This document shows positions 1-9,647 of a stretch of DNA of 64,000 nucleotides, in pieces; position 1 is the stretch's first letter, and each line of letters begins with the position of its first letter. The notes under the pieces are model-generated. The model made no database searches, had not been told where the DNA came from, and worked only from the letters and a program-made list of their open reading frames with translations. Source of the stretch: Actinospica robiniae DSM 44927 (GTDB lineage: Bacteria > Actinomycetota > Actinomycetes > Streptomycetales > Catenulisporaceae); NCBI RefSeq assembly GCF_000504285.1, contig NZ_KI632511.1, forward strand, positions 4,833,372-4,897,371. Direction: 5' to 3'. A program made the position numbers and the translations under genes.

Positions 1-26
1 TGTTCCGGGGAGCAGACCAGTCGGTA

Positions 27-1439
27 TCAGCGGAGCCCGTGCTCGGCCAGGTCCTCCCAGAGGTAGGCGGCCGCCTCCGCGCCCTTGAGCAGCAGGTCCA
101 GGTCGACCTTCTCGTTCGGGCCGTGCCAGCCGTCGTCCGGCAGCGAGATGCCGAGGAAGACCACCGGCGCGCCGAGCACGTCCTGCAGGTCGGCCTCGGG
201 GCCGGAGCCGCCCTCGCGGGTGTAGAGGATCTCCCGCGGCGTGGCCGGGTCCTCGGCGAACGCGCGGCCGAGCGCGCGGGAGACCGACTGCAGCGCCGGG
301 TGGTCCAGCGGGGTCAGGCAGGGGCGCACGCCCTCGCCCTCGAAGCGCACCGCCGCGGTGATCCCGGCCGGCACCCGCTCGGCGATCCAGGTCTCGAAGG
401 CCTTGGCCACGTCCACCGGCTCCTGCCCGGCCACCAGCCGGAAGGAGAGCTTGGCGTGCGCCTCGGAGGGCACGATCGTCTTGCCGCCGGGGCCGGTGTG
501 GCCGCCGAAGATGCCGTTGATCTCGGCGGTCGGGCGCGCCCAGACCCGCTCCAGGGTGGAGTAGCCCGCCTCGCCGACCGGCGCGGTGGACTTGGCGTTG
601 CCCAGCCACTCCTGCTCGTCGAAGGGCAGCTTCGCGAACAGCTCGCGGTCGACCTCGGACAGCTCCACGATCCCGTCGTAGAAGCCCGGCAGGGTCACCT
701 TGCGCTCGCCGTCGTGCAGCTGCGCGAGCACTCGGACCAGCTCGGTGATCGGGTTCGGGATGGCGCCGCCGAACGAGCCGGAGTGCACGTCGCCGTGCGG
801 GCCGGTGAAATCGACCTCGGCCGCGATCAGCCCCCGCATGCCGGTGCAGGAGGTCGGGGTGCCCTTGGCCCACATGCCGGTGTCCGAGACCACGACCACG
901 TCGCAGGCCAGCCGGTCGGCGTGCTCGCGCAGGAGGGCCGGGAAGTGCGGCGAGCCGCTCTCCTCCTCGCCCTCCACGATCAGCTTCAGGTTGACCGCGG
1001 GCGCGGTGCGGCCGGTGGCGGCCAGGTGCGCCTTGAGGCCCAGGGTGTGGAAGAAGACCTGGCCCTTGTCGTCCGCGGCGCCGCGGGCGTAGAGCCGCCC
1101 GTCGCGCTCGGTCGGCTCGAACGGCCCGGTCTGCCACAGCTCGAGCGGGGTGACCGGCTGCACGTCGTGGTGGCCGTAGACCGCCACGGTCGGCGCGTCC
1201 GGATCTCCGGAGGGCCACTCGGCGAACACGGCGGGCAGGCCGGCGCCGCCGCCGGTCTCCCAGACCTCGACGACGGGGAAGCCGTCGGCGCGAAGCTTCG
1301 CGGCCAGCCACTGGGCGCTGGCGCGGACATCCGCGACCCGATCGGGGTCGCTGGAGATGGACGGAATGCGCAGCCAGTCCTTCAGGTCCTCGAAGAACTC
1401 GGCGGCGTTGTCCGTGACGAATTGCCGGATCTGAGCCAT
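27..1439 (-). CDS. M20-family dipeptidase / peptidase
   Basis: This 470-residue protein is a cytoplasmic zinc metallopeptidase of the M20 (PepV/carnosinase-like) family, expected to cleave dipeptides or short peptides. Visible family motifs are YGHHDVQPV near residues 88-96 (zinc His and Asp), RGAADDKGQ near 119-127 (bridging Asp), EGEEESGS at 156-163 (catalytic and zinc Glu), SDTGMW near 185, and a C-terminal WHGPNE (last zinc His). The middle third would be the dimerisation lid domain, as usual for the family. Length is normal for a complete member. The ATG at 1439 has no clear Shine-Dalgarno, but TACGCT lies 7 nt upstream of it, so a leaderless transcript is possible. It sits 71 nt downstream of the aminotransferase on the same strand. 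The substrate cannot be told from sequence. Confidence 0.9.
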   Translation of the reverse strand: MAQIRQFVTDNAAEFFEDLKDWLRIPSISSDPDRVADVRASAQWLAAKLRADGFPVVEVWETGGGAGLPAVFAEWPSGDPDAPTVAVYGHHDVQPVTPLELWQTGPFEPTERDGRLYARGAADDKGQVFFHTLGLKAHLAATGRTAPAVNLKLIVEGEEESGSPHFPALLREHADRLACDVVVVSDTGMWAKGTPTSCTGMRGLIAAEVDFTGPHGDVHSGSFGGAIPNPITELVRVLAQLHDGERKVTLPGFYDGIVELSEVDRELFAKLPFDEQEWLGNAKSTAPVGEAGYSTLERVWARPTAEINGIFGGHTGPGGKTIVPSEAHAKLSFRLVAGQEPVDVAKAFETWIAERVPAGITAAVRFEGEGVRPCLTPLDHPALQSVSRALGRAFAEDPATPREILYTREGGSGPEADLQDVLGAPVVFLGISLPDDGWHGPNEKVDLDLLLKGAEAAAYLWEDLAEHGLR

Positions 1440-1510
1440 GGGGCACAGCGTAACGGGTGGGACCGACGTTCACCGTCCTACCGGGCACGGCGGGCGTCGG
1501 CCCCCGCCGG

Positions 1511-2722
1511 TCACTGCCGGTAGGTGGAAAGGAACCGGGCCAGTCCGTCTATGGCCGCCTCGAGGTCGGCCACGTGCGGCAGGGTGACGATGCGGAAGTG
1601 GTCAGGCTCCGGCCAGTTGAACGCGGAGCCGTGCATGACCAGGGTCTTCTCCGCGTTGAGCAGGTCCATCACGAAGCGCTCGTCGTCGGTGATCCGGTAG
1701 ACCTTCGGGTCCAGCCGCGGGAAGGCGTAGATCGCGCCCATCGGCCGGGTGCAGCTGACGCCGGGGATCTCGTTGAGCATCCGCCAGGTCAGGTCGCGCT
1801 GCTCGTAGAGCCGGCCGCCGGGCTCGATCAGCTGGTCGATCGACTGGAAGCCGCCGAGCGCCGCCTGGATCGCGTGCTGCACCGGGACGTTCGGGCCCAG
1901 CCGCAGGTTGGCCAGCACCTCGAGGCCCTCGAGGAAGTCGCGGGCGTGCTCCTTCGGCCCGCTGATCACCATCCAGCCCATCCGGTAGCCGGCCGAGCGG
2001 TAGATCTTGGACAGGCCGTTGAAGGTGATGCACAGCAGGTCCGGGCAGGAGAGCGCGGTGGGCCGGTGCGCGGCGGCGTCGTAGAGGATCCGGTCGTAGA
2101 TCTCGTCCGAAAGGACCATCAGCTGGTTGCGCCGGGCGATCTCGACCAGCCCGTCCACCGCGTCCTGCGGGTAGACCGCGCCGGTCGGGTTGTTCGGGTT
2201 GATGATGACGATCGCCTTGGTGCGATCGGTGACCTTGGCCTCTATGTCGGCGAGGTCGGGCACCCAGCCGGCCTGCTCGTCGCAGCGGTAGTGCACCGGC
2301 CGGCCGCCGGCCAGCGCCGTCGCGCCGGTCCACAGCGGATAGTCCGGCGCCGGGATGAGCACCTCGTCGCCCTGGTCGAGCAGCCCGTTGAGCACCATCG
2401 CGATCAGCTCGGAGACGCCGTTGCCGATGTAGACGTCCTCGATGTCGACGATCGGCAGGCCGCGGGTCTGGTACGACTGCGCCACCGCCCGCCGGGCCGA
2501 GGGCAGGCCCTTGGAGTCGCCGTACCCGTGCGATCCGGGCAGGTTGCGGATGATGTCGCGGATCAGCTCGTCCGGCGCCTCGAAGCCGAAGGGGGCGGGG
2601 TTGCCGATGTTGAGCTTGAGGATCGAGTGTCCCTGGGCCTCGAGCTCCTTAGCTCGCACAAGCACCGGGCCGCGCAGGTCGTACTGGACCTCGGACAGCT
2701 TTCGCGACTGCTTGAACTCCAT
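1511..2722 (-). CDS. PLP-dependent alanine-type aminotransferase (AlaA/AlaT-like)
   Basis: A 403-residue class I/II fold-type I aminotransferase, best matching the glutamate-pyruvate transaminases. Motifs from the chosen start are NIGNPAPFGF near 38-47 (substrate loop), NPNNPTG at 175-181, SDEIYD at 205-210 (Asp that holds the pyridine nitrogen), and NGLSKIYRSAGYRMGW with the PLP lysine near 239. The open frame runs 45 codons further upstream, but the ATG at 2722 has GAGAGG seven bases before it and begins the conserved MEFKQSRKL-type N-terminus, so the longer start is rejected. It lies upstream of the M20 dipeptidase on the same strand and could be co-transcribed with it. Alanine or valine-pyruvate activity are both possible. 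Confidence 0.88.
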   Translation of the reverse strand: MEFKQSRKLSEVQYDLRGPVLVRAKELEAQGHSILKLNIGNPAPFGFEAPDELIRDIIRNLPGSHGYGDSKGLPSARRAVAQSYQTRGLPIVDIEDVYIGNGVSELIAMVLNGLLDQGDEVLIPAPDYPLWTGATALAGGRPVHYRCDEQAGWVPDLADIEAKVTDRTKAIVIINPNNPTGAVYPQDAVDGLVEIARRNQLMVLSDEIYDRILYDAAAHRPTALSCPDLLCITFNGLSKIYRSAGYRMGWMVISGPKEHARDFLEGLEVLANLRLGPNVPVQHAIQAALGGFQSIDQLIEPGGRLYEQRDLTWRMLNEIPGVSCTRPMGAIYAFPRLDPKVYRITDDERFVMDLLNAEKTLVMHGSAFNWPEPDHFRIVTLPHVADLEAAIDGLARFLSTYRQ

Positions 2723-2878
2723 CGGGCACCTCTCGCTCGTCAGACGGCGATCTCGTCCGGCTCGTGGGTCGTTTCTACCAGGTATGCCGGTTCTCACGCA
2801 GCGGTATTCCACCGTTGGGGACGGCCCGGGCAGGGGTGCGCCACGGCGCGTGCCCACCTGGTCGCGGCGCGTGTCGGC

Positions 2879-2977
2879 TCAGTCCGGCGGGTCGATCGGC
2901 GGCAGCCGGAAGGCCTCGGAACTCTTCGTCAAGGGCTTGATGTCGCGGAAGTCGCGCTCCACCCATACGTAAGGCAC
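2879..2977 (-). CDS. Possible 32-residue small protein after adnB
   Basis: An open frame from a GTG at 2977 begins nine bases beyond the adnB stop and encodes about 32 residues, starting VPYVWVERDFRDIKPL and ending in IDPPD. AAAAGGG lies just before the GTG, although its spacing is very short. The composition (Trp, Phe, Tyr, Asp, Pro) is not the Arg/Ala/Gly-rich pattern of antisense shadow frames in this DNA, which is the main reason for listing it. It could be a small protein translated by coupling to adnB, or only 3' untranslated sequence. No function can be assigned. Confidence 0.3.
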   Translation of the reverse strand: MPYVWVERDFRDIKPLTKSSEAFRLPPIDPPD

Positions 2978-2985
2978 GACCCTTT

Positions 2986-5900
2986 TTACGGCCGCGCCAG
3001 CAGTTTCTCCAGCGCCGCGCGGGTGGGCAGGGTGCGCGGGCGCACGACCTCGCCGGTGCGCACGTAGAGGAACGCGGCGCTGACCCGCTCCACCGGGACG
3101 CCGGCCAGCTCCGCCCAGGCCAGGCGGTAGACCGCGAGCTGGAGCGGGTCGGCGGCGCGGCCGCGGCCGGTCTTCCAGTCCACCACCTCGTAGTCCAGCG
3201 GGTGCTTGGTGCGGCGCCGGCCGAACGGGCGCTCGGGGTCGAGCCGGTATACGGCGTCGATGCGGCCGCGCACGATCCGGCCGCCGAGGACGAGCTGGAA
3301 CGGGGCCTCGATCCGGTGCGGCGGGCGCTCGGCGAACTCGGTGCGCAGGAACGCCGCTTTGAGCTCGGCCAGGTCCGCGCCGAAGCGGTCCGCCTCGCCG
3401 GGCTCGTCCTCGGCGAACAGGTCGAGTTCGGCGTCGTCGAACAGGGCGAGCTGGCCGAAGCGCTGCTGCACCCAGCTGTGGAACTCGGTGCCGCGCCGGG
3501 CCTGCGGGGCGGGCGGGCGCGGCATCGGGCGGAAGAGCCGCTCGGCGAAGGCGTCGCGGTCCTGGAGGTACTCGAGCAGCCGGGTGGTGGAGAGCGACGC
3601 GGGCATCCGCACCTCCCGCCGCACCTCGCGCTCGCGCTGGAGTTCCGCGAGCAGCGCCTCGAGATCCGCGTCCCAGCCCTCGACGACGCGGCGCAGCTTC
3701 GGGTCCTCGATCGCCGGGTCCCGCGGCCGGGCCTGCTCCGGCAGCCGCATCAGGCCCCTGACGGCGGTGGCGGCGCCCAGCCGGGCCGCCCGCGCGGCGG
3801 AGGCGAGCGGGGCCGGCCACTCGGCCTCGGCCTGCTGCTCGCGCAGCGGGTTGGCCGTGCCCTCCTCGGGCGGCGCGGCCCACGCCTCGACCTGGCCGAA
3901 CTCGTAGTCGGCCTGCAGCCGCTCGCGCAGCCCGGCCAGCGTCTCGTTGGCCGTGCGCGGCTTGCGCTGGGTCTTGCCCCAGCAGTGGCCGGAGACCAGC
4001 AGCATCGACTTCGCCCGGGTCAGCGCGACGTACTCCACCCGCTGGTCCTCGTAGCCGGCGTGCTCGCGCATGAGCAGGTCGAAGCGTTTGGCCGCGGCCG
4101 TGTTCGGCTCGGGGCCGAGCTCGGGCAGGTGCTCGCCGTCCCCGCGCAGCTCGTGCGGGAGCTTGGCGGCGTTGGAGGTGTACTTGTCCGTGCGCACCGC
4201 CGCCGCGTTCTGGTGCGGCAGCGCCACCGCCTCCCACTCCAGGCCCTTGGCCTTGTGCATGGTCAGGATCTTGACGGTGCGCTGCTCGGCCGGCGGCAGG
4301 TCCACGTCCAGGCCGCGCTCGTGCGCCGCGGCCGCCTTGAGGAACGCGCGGAACGCGGTGACCGAGGACTCGCCCTCCAGGTCGGCGAAGCCGCCGGCCA
4401 CGGCCAGGAACGCGCCCACGGTCTCGGCGCAGCGCTGCCGGTAGGCGGCCGAACTGGCCGCGATCTCCACCTCGAGGCCGGTCTCCTGCAGGATCCGGTG
4501 CAGCACCTCGACCACCGGCTCGGCCAGCGAGCGCCGCAGCCTCCTGATCTCGACCGCGCAGCGCTCGAACCGGGCCAGCGCGGCCGGGCTGAACGGCAGC
4601 TCCCGGCCCGGGTCGGCCACCGCGTCGGCGAGCGAGACCACGTCCGAGGGGTCGGCGCCGAGCACCGCCTCGTCCAGCCCGGCCCGGCGCTCCTCGCCCG
4701 GCTCGCGCACCAGCTCGCGGGCGCGCCGGCCGAGCAGGGCCAGGTCGCGCGGGCCGATCCGCCAGCGCGGGCCGGTCAGCACCCGCACCAGCGAGGCGTT
4801 CGCGGTCGGGTCGTCGAGCACGTCGAGCACGGCGACGAGGTCGGCGATCTCCGGCAGGTGCAGCAGCCCGGACAGGCCGACCACCTCCACCGGCACGCCG
4901 CGGCCGTGCAGCTCGGCGTAGATGTCCGGGATCTGGTTGCCCGCGCGCACCAGCACGGCGATCTTGGACCAGTCTCCGCGCACCTGCTCGTGCATGCCCT
5001 GGATCCGCTCGCCCAGCCAGGCCAGCTCCTCCGGCTGGCTCTCCAGGAACGCGGCGCCGGCCCGGCCGCGGCCCTGGTGCTCGGCGCTGGCGCGCAGCTC
5101 GCGCACGGCCGAGTGCAGCTCGCGCAGGCCCCCGGAGCGCTCGTTGGCGAAGGCGAGCAGACGGCTGCCGCTGCGCCGGTTCTCCGAGAGCGCGTACTGC
5201 GCGGCCGGGGCGCCGTTGCGGCGCGGGAAGTGCTCGGGGAAGCGGTCGATGTTCGAGGGCGAGGCGCCGCGCCAGCCGTAGATCGACTGGCACGGGTCGC
5301 CCACCGCCGTCACCGGGTGGCCGCCGCCGAAGAGCCCCGCCAGCATCCGGCGCTGGGCCACGGACGTGTCCTGGTACTCGTCGAGCAGCACCACCCGGTA
5401 CTTCTCCCGCTCGATCTGCCCGACCTGCGGCACCTGTTCGGCCAGCCGCGTGCCGAGCGCCATCTGGTCGCCGAAGTCGACGAAGTCGCCGTGCCGCTTG
5501 AGCGCGCGGTAGTCCTCGACCAGGCCGAGCAGCTCCACCCGCTCCAGCGCGACCTTGGCGATGCGCCAGTAGTCGGCGTATCCGCGCTTGGGCCGGCCGC
5601 CCTCGCGCAGCCCGCCGGCCTCGGCCTCGGCCGTGAACGCGGCGGTCCACTCGCGCAGCCGGTCCGGTTCGACGACGTGCTCGGCGAGCTCGGCGTCGAG
5701 GTCGATGACCTTCCGGGCGAGGTTGGCCACCGAGCCGCGCAGGAAGTCGAACGGGCCCTCAGCCCGGCGGACCGCGCGCGCGGCCAGGGTGTAGCGGTTG
5801 GCGTCGGCGAGCAGGCGGGCCGAGGGCTCGAGGCCGAGGCGCAGGCCGTGCTCCTTGATCAGGCTGTCGGCGTAGGCGTGGTAGGTGGCGATGACCGGCT

Positions 5901-6258
5901 CGCCGGCTTCTTCGTCGCCGTCCTCCAGGTCCGGGAGCCCGGCGAAGGCGCCGTCGAAGCCGGGCGCGTCCACGCCCAGCCGGGCCAGGCCCGCGGACAC
6001 GCGCTCGCGCAGCTCCCCGGCCGCCTTGTTGGTGAAGGTCAGGCCGAGCACCTCCCCCGCGCCGACCGCGCCGGTGCCCACCAGCCAGACCACCCGGGCC
6101 GCCATCACCGCGGTCTTGCCGGAGCCGGCCCCGGCCACGATCACGCCCGGGTCGAGCGGCGCGGTGATCGCCTCGACCTGTTCCTCGGTGTACGGGATGC
6201 CGAGCAGGTCGCGCAGGTCGTCCGGGTCGCGCAGGGCGGGGCTCGTCCCCGGGCTCAA
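2986..6258 (-). CDS. adnB: AdnB-like ATP-dependent DNA helicase/nuclease
   Basis: A UvrD/RecB-type protein of 1090 residues and partner of the upstream gene. The N-terminal superfamily 1A motor has Walker A VAGAGSGKT at 41-49, motif Ia GLTFTNKAAGELRERV, motif II LLDEYQDTS, and motif III VGDPCQSIYGWRGA. A RecB-like nuclease domain closes the protein, with FHSWVQQRF, RIDAVYRLD, VVDWKTG near 1024-1030 and LQLAVYRLAW. By analogy with mycobacterial AdnAB it would unwind and resect double-strand breaks, with AdnB as the leading motor. The TTG start at 6258 overlaps the adnA stop in a TTGA arrangement. No other ATG, GTG or TTG occurs before Walker A, so translation is probably coupled. The frame stays open far upstream inside adnA, but that part is an out-of-frame shadow of adnA. 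Confidence 0.88.
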   Translation of the reverse strand: MSPGTSPALRDPDDLRDLLGIPYTEEQVEAITAPLDPGVIVAGAGSGKTAVMAARVVWLVGTGAVGAGEVLGLTFTNKAAGELRERVSAGLARLGVDAPGFDGAFAGLPDLEDGDEEAGEPVIATYHAYADSLIKEHGLRLGLEPSARLLADANRYTLAARAVRRAEGPFDFLRGSVANLARKVIDLDAELAEHVVEPDRLREWTAAFTAEAEAGGLREGGRPKRGYADYWRIAKVALERVELLGLVEDYRALKRHGDFVDFGDQMALGTRLAEQVPQVGQIEREKYRVVLLDEYQDTSVAQRRMLAGLFGGGHPVTAVGDPCQSIYGWRGASPSNIDRFPEHFPRRNGAPAAQYALSENRRSGSRLLAFANERSGGLRELHSAVRELRASAEHQGRGRAGAAFLESQPEELAWLGERIQGMHEQVRGDWSKIAVLVRAGNQIPDIYAELHGRGVPVEVVGLSGLLHLPEIADLVAVLDVLDDPTANASLVRVLTGPRWRIGPRDLALLGRRARELVREPGEERRAGLDEAVLGADPSDVVSLADAVADPGRELPFSPAALARFERCAVEIRRLRRSLAEPVVEVLHRILQETGLEVEIAASSAAYRQRCAETVGAFLAVAGGFADLEGESSVTAFRAFLKAAAAHERGLDVDLPPAEQRTVKILTMHKAKGLEWEAVALPHQNAAAVRTDKYTSNAAKLPHELRGDGEHLPELGPEPNTAAAKRFDLLMREHAGYEDQRVEYVALTRAKSMLLVSGHCWGKTQRKPRTANETLAGLRERLQADYEFGQVEAWAAPPEEGTANPLREQQAEAEWPAPLASAARAARLGAATAVRGLMRLPEQARPRDPAIEDPKLRRVVEGWDADLEALLAELQREREVRREVRMPASLSTTRLLEYLQDRDAFAERLFRPMPRPPAPQARRGTEFHSWVQQRFGQLALFDDAELDLFAEDEPGEADRFGADLAELKAAFLRTEFAERPPHRIEAPFQLVLGGRIVRGRIDAVYRLDPERPFGRRRTKHPLDYEVVDWKTGRGRAADPLQLAVYRLAWAELAGVPVERVSAAFLYVRTGEVVRPRTLPTRAALEKLLARP

Positions 6259-9200
6259 AGCGGCAGCTCCCGGCCTTCGGGCTGGCGCGGGCAGGCACGC
6301 CGCAGCGAGCAGTGCAGGCAGGACTTCTGCTGGTCGCCGCCGGCGTGGAAGCGCTCGGTCAGCACCGTGCCGGCCACCTCGGCCAGCAGCTTCGGCGCCC
6401 AGGCCGGGTCCTGCTGGCCGGCCAGCGCCTCCTGCCGGCGCACCACCGGCTGCTCGCCGGCCGTCTCCTCGCGCGGATAGACCAGCTCGGCGCCGGCCAC
6501 CTCGCCGATCCCCGCCGCCTCGGCCGCCAGCTGATACACCGCCAGCTGCGCGCTGTGCTCGGCCTCCGCCGCGGTCTTGGCGGTGCGGCCGGTCTTGAAG
6601 TCGACCAGGTGCACCAGGCCGTCGGCGTCCGCCTCGATCCGGTCGATGAACCCGTGCAGCCGCACGTCCGCGCCGCCGGCCCGCACCGTGGTGTCGAAGC
6701 CCTCCTCGGCCGCGACGAACTTGCGCCCGTCGCCCCGGCTCTCGTGCCAGAGCAGGAAGCGCTCCAGCGCCCGGCGGGCGGCCCGGCGCTCCTGCTCGGA
6801 CTGCCAGCGGGCCTCGAACGGGAGGCGGTCCCAGACCCGGTCGAGCCGGTCCATCAGCACGTCGATGTCGGCGGGCGCGGCGCCGGTGGCGACCTCCTCG
6901 GCCAGGGCGTGGAAGACCAGGCCGAAGCCCTGCGCCTGGGTGGAGGCCTCCTGCGCCGAGGCCTGCCGCTCCAGGAACCACTTGAGCGGGCACGCCTCGA
7001 GCGCCTCGACCGCGCTGGCCGAGAGCGGCACCGGCAGATCGCGGCGCACGATCGGGGTCGGGTTGTCGGTGCGCTCGTACAGGCCCCACCAGCGGCCCGG
7101 GTCGGCCGCGGGCACCAGCGGCGAGCCGTCGGCGGTCTCGGCCCCGGCGATCCGGGCCAGCCGGAGCACCGCGGCTTCGCGCAGCTGCTCGCTGACCGTG
7201 CCGGGCGGGGCGGTGGCGGCCCGGCGCAGCTCGGCGATGAGCGCGGACAGGTTCAGCGGCCGGTGCCGGACCACGCCGCCGGCCTCCACCGCCTCCGCGC
7301 CGACGAGCTCGCGCAGGAACCGGGACGGGGTCTCGCCCTCCTCGCCCTCGCCGTGCACGGCCGTGACCACGAGCCGCTCCCGGGCCCGGGTGGCCGCGAC
7401 GTAGAACAGCCGGCGCTCCTCGGCCAGCAGCGCCGAGGCGGGCGGCGACGCCGTGAGCCCGGCCGGGCCGATCCGGTCGGCCTCCAGCAGCGAGCCGCGG
7501 CGGCGCAGGTCCGGCCACAGGCCCTCCTGCACTCCGGCCACCACCACGACCCGCCACTGCAGGCCCTTAGCCGCGTGAGCCGTCATCAGATGCACCGCGC
7601 CGCCGCGATCGGCGCGCTCGGCGAGGACGTCCGCCGCTATGTCCTGGGCCTGCAGACTGCTGATGAAGTCGAGGACGCCGGCGTGCCCGCCGCGCTCGCG
7701 GGCCCGGGCGGCCAGCGCGAACAGCGCGATCACCGCGTCGAGGTCGCGGTCGGCCATCCGCCCGGCCGCGCCGCCGCGGTCCACCGCCCGGCGCAGCCGG
7801 CCCGGCCAGCGCGAGGGCGCGGCCTCGGTGCCGTGCCACAGGATCCAGAGCGCGTCCTCGGCCTCGCCGCCGTCGGCCAGTGCCTCGGCGGTGGCGCGCA
7901 GCAGCAGCGCGAGCTCGCGGGCGACGCCGCCGACGGCCGGCTCGATCGCCGCCAGCACGGCCGGGTCGGCCACCGCCTCGCGGATCAGCTGCTCGGCCGG
8001 CCGCGGCAGCGCGGCCGGCGTGCCGTCCTCGCGCAGGGCGGCCTGGGCCTCCTCGGCGCGCAGGGCCCGGCCGAGCCGGCGCAGATCGCCGCTGTCGAGG
8101 CCGGCGAGCTGGCCGGTGAGCAGGGTGCGGGCGTGCTCGGGGGTGAGCGCGGCCGGCTCGGCGGCGCAGCGCAGCGCGAGCAGGAGCGTGGCGACCGCGG
8201 GCTCGCGGGCCAGCGGGACCTCGCCGGCGTGCACCTGTATCGGCACGTTGCCGCTGGTCAGCGCCCGGCGCAGGCTGACGAGCTGGTCGCCGGTGCGGGT
8301 CAGCACGGCCATGTCCTGCCAGGCGACGCCGTCCTCGAGGTGGGCGCGGCGCAGCAGGTCGGCGATGGCCGCCTGCTCCAGCGACGCCGCGGGATACGTC
8401 AGCGCCCGCACCTCACCGTGTTCCGGCGCCTCGGCCGCGGAGCGCAGCTCCCGGTGGGCGCGCACGGACTCGGCCGGCAGCCGGCTGATCGGCATGCGGC
8501 GCGCCAGCCGGCGGGAGGCCCCCAGCAAGCCCGGCCCGGCACGCCGGCTGGTGTCGAGCACGACGATGTCCGCGGGCCGGCCCGCACGGGTGCGGAAGTG
8601 GTCCGGGAACTCCAGGATGCCGCCGAGGTCCGCGCCCCGGAATCCGTAGACGGACTGGTCCGGATCGCCCACCACGACGAGCTCCGCGCCGCCCCCGGCG
8701 AGCGCTTGCAGCAGCCTGACCTGCGCCGGATCGGTGTCCTGGTATTCGTCCACGAAGACCGCGCGGTAGGTCGCGCGCAGCCGCGAGCGCAGCGGCTCGC
8801 TCTCGGCCAGCCGCACCGCGCGGTGCACGAGCTCGGCGTAGTCGAGCACGCCGCGGACGTCCGCCACGTCGAGGTACTCGCCGTAGAAGCGCGCCGCCGC
8901 CCGCCAGTCGTCCCGGTCCGCGTGCTCGGCGAACTCCCGCAGCCGCTCGGGGCCGACCCCCTGCTCGCGGGCCCGGGAGAGCACGGTACGCAGCTCGTCG
9001 GCGAACCCGCGGGTGCCGAGCGCGGCCCGCAGCGAACCGGGCCAGCGCACGCCGGCCGCGCCGCGCGGCGTGTCCCAGCCCAGGGCCGGGTCCGCGGTGC
9101 CGCGCACCAGCTCACGGATCGTCACATCCTGCTCGGGCCCGGACAGCAGCCGCGGCGGCTCGGACCACAGCCCCGGATCCAGCTGCCGGCCGAGCAGGGC

Positions 9201-9524
9201 GAAGCAGAAGGAGTGGAAGGTGGTCGCGCCGGGCACGCCCGCCGTCTCCCCCAGCCGGCCCGCTATCCGGTCGCGCAGCTCGGCGGCCGCGGCCCGGCTG
9301 AAGGTGAGCAGCAGGATCTGCTCCGGACGCAGCGCCCGCGGCCCCTCGAGCCGGGCCAGCACCGCCTCGACCAGCGTGGTGGTCTTGCCCGTGCCCGGCC
9401 CGGCGAGCACCAGCAGCGGACCGCCCCGGTGTTCGGCCACCCGCCGCTGCGCCGCGTCGAGCAGCGGCGCCCGCCCGGCTGCGCTCGGCGGCGCGACCAG
9501 GGTGTAGGCGGCGGTCTGGGACAA
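6255..9524 (-). CDS. adnA: AdnA-like ATP-dependent DNA helicase/nuclease
   Basis: A 1089-residue UvrD-type motor fused to a RecB-type nuclease, forming the expected heterodimer with AdnB for double-strand break resection. Walker A LAGPGTGKT lies near 40-48, then LTFSRAAAAELRDRI, VFVDEYQDTD, and VVGDPDQSVYGFRGAD. The C-terminal nuclease shows HGFIDRIEAD, LVDFKTGRT near 973-981 and AQLAVYQLA. It ends with CLHCSLRRAC (Cys near 1069, 1072, 1078). Together with the upstream Cys in ALEACPLKWF this fits the four-cysteine iron-sulfur staple known from AddB-type nucleases; that assignment is inference. The start is TTG at 9524 with GAGGAA seven bases before it. It overlaps adnB by four bases. The ATL gene lies 123 bp upstream on the same strand. 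Confidence 0.88.
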   Translation of the reverse strand: MSQTAAYTLVAPPSAAGRAPLLDAAQRRVAEHRGGPLLVLAGPGTGKTTTLVEAVLARLEGPRALRPEQILLLTFSRAAAAELRDRIAGRLGETAGVPGATTFHSFCFALLGRQLDPGLWSEPPRLLSGPEQDVTIRELVRGTADPALGWDTPRGAAGVRWPGSLRAALGTRGFADELRTVLSRAREQGVGPERLREFAEHADRDDWRAAARFYGEYLDVADVRGVLDYAELVHRAVRLAESEPLRSRLRATYRAVFVDEYQDTDPAQVRLLQALAGGGAELVVVGDPDQSVYGFRGADLGGILEFPDHFRTRAGRPADIVVLDTSRRAGPGLLGASRRLARRMPISRLPAESVRAHRELRSAAEAPEHGEVRALTYPAASLEQAAIADLLRRAHLEDGVAWQDMAVLTRTGDQLVSLRRALTSGNVPIQVHAGEVPLAREPAVATLLLALRCAAEPAALTPEHARTLLTGQLAGLDSGDLRRLGRALRAEEAQAALREDGTPAALPRPAEQLIREAVADPAVLAAIEPAVGGVARELALLLRATAEALADGGEAEDALWILWHGTEAAPSRWPGRLRRAVDRGGAAGRMADRDLDAVIALFALAARARERGGHAGVLDFISSLQAQDIAADVLAERADRGGAVHLMTAHAAKGLQWRVVVVAGVQEGLWPDLRRRGSLLEADRIGPAGLTASPPASALLAEERRLFYVAATRARERLVVTAVHGEGEEGETPSRFLRELVGAEAVEAGGVVRHRPLNLSALIAELRRAATAPPGTVSEQLREAAVLRLARIAGAETADGSPLVPAADPGRWWGLYERTDNPTPIVRRDLPVPLSASAVEALEACPLKWFLERQASAQEASTQAQGFGLVFHALAEEVATGAAPADIDVLMDRLDRVWDRLPFEARWQSEQERRAARRALERFLLWHESRGDGRKFVAAEEGFDTTVRAGGADVRLHGFIDRIEADADGLVHLVDFKTGRTAKTAAEAEHSAQLAVYQLAAEAAGIGEVAGAELVYPREETAGEQPVVRRQEALAGQQDPAWAPKLLAEVAGTVLTERFHAGGDQQKSCLHCSLRRACPRQPEGRELPL

Positions 9525-9647
9525 CTTCGGCTTCCTCGCAGCGCTCGCGGGTGACGGGTCAGGTCACCATGACAGCACACACCACCGACAGCGCCGCAAT
9601 TGACGAGGACTCACCCCGTTACGGCGCCTGAGTGCTCGAATGTCCGA

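Noticed and set aside
6259-7557. A frame extension of AdnB through 7557
   Set aside because: This part overlaps the adnA nuclease domain in another frame and is low-complexity; the TTG at 6258 begins protein-like sequence.
3202-9554. Very long open frames on the plus strand opposite adnB and adnA (over 1000 codons each)
   Set aside because: They are antisense shadows caused by high GC at third positions. Their translations are Arg/Gly/Ala/Leu/His-rich with no motifs, while the minus frames carry complete helicase and nuclease motifs.
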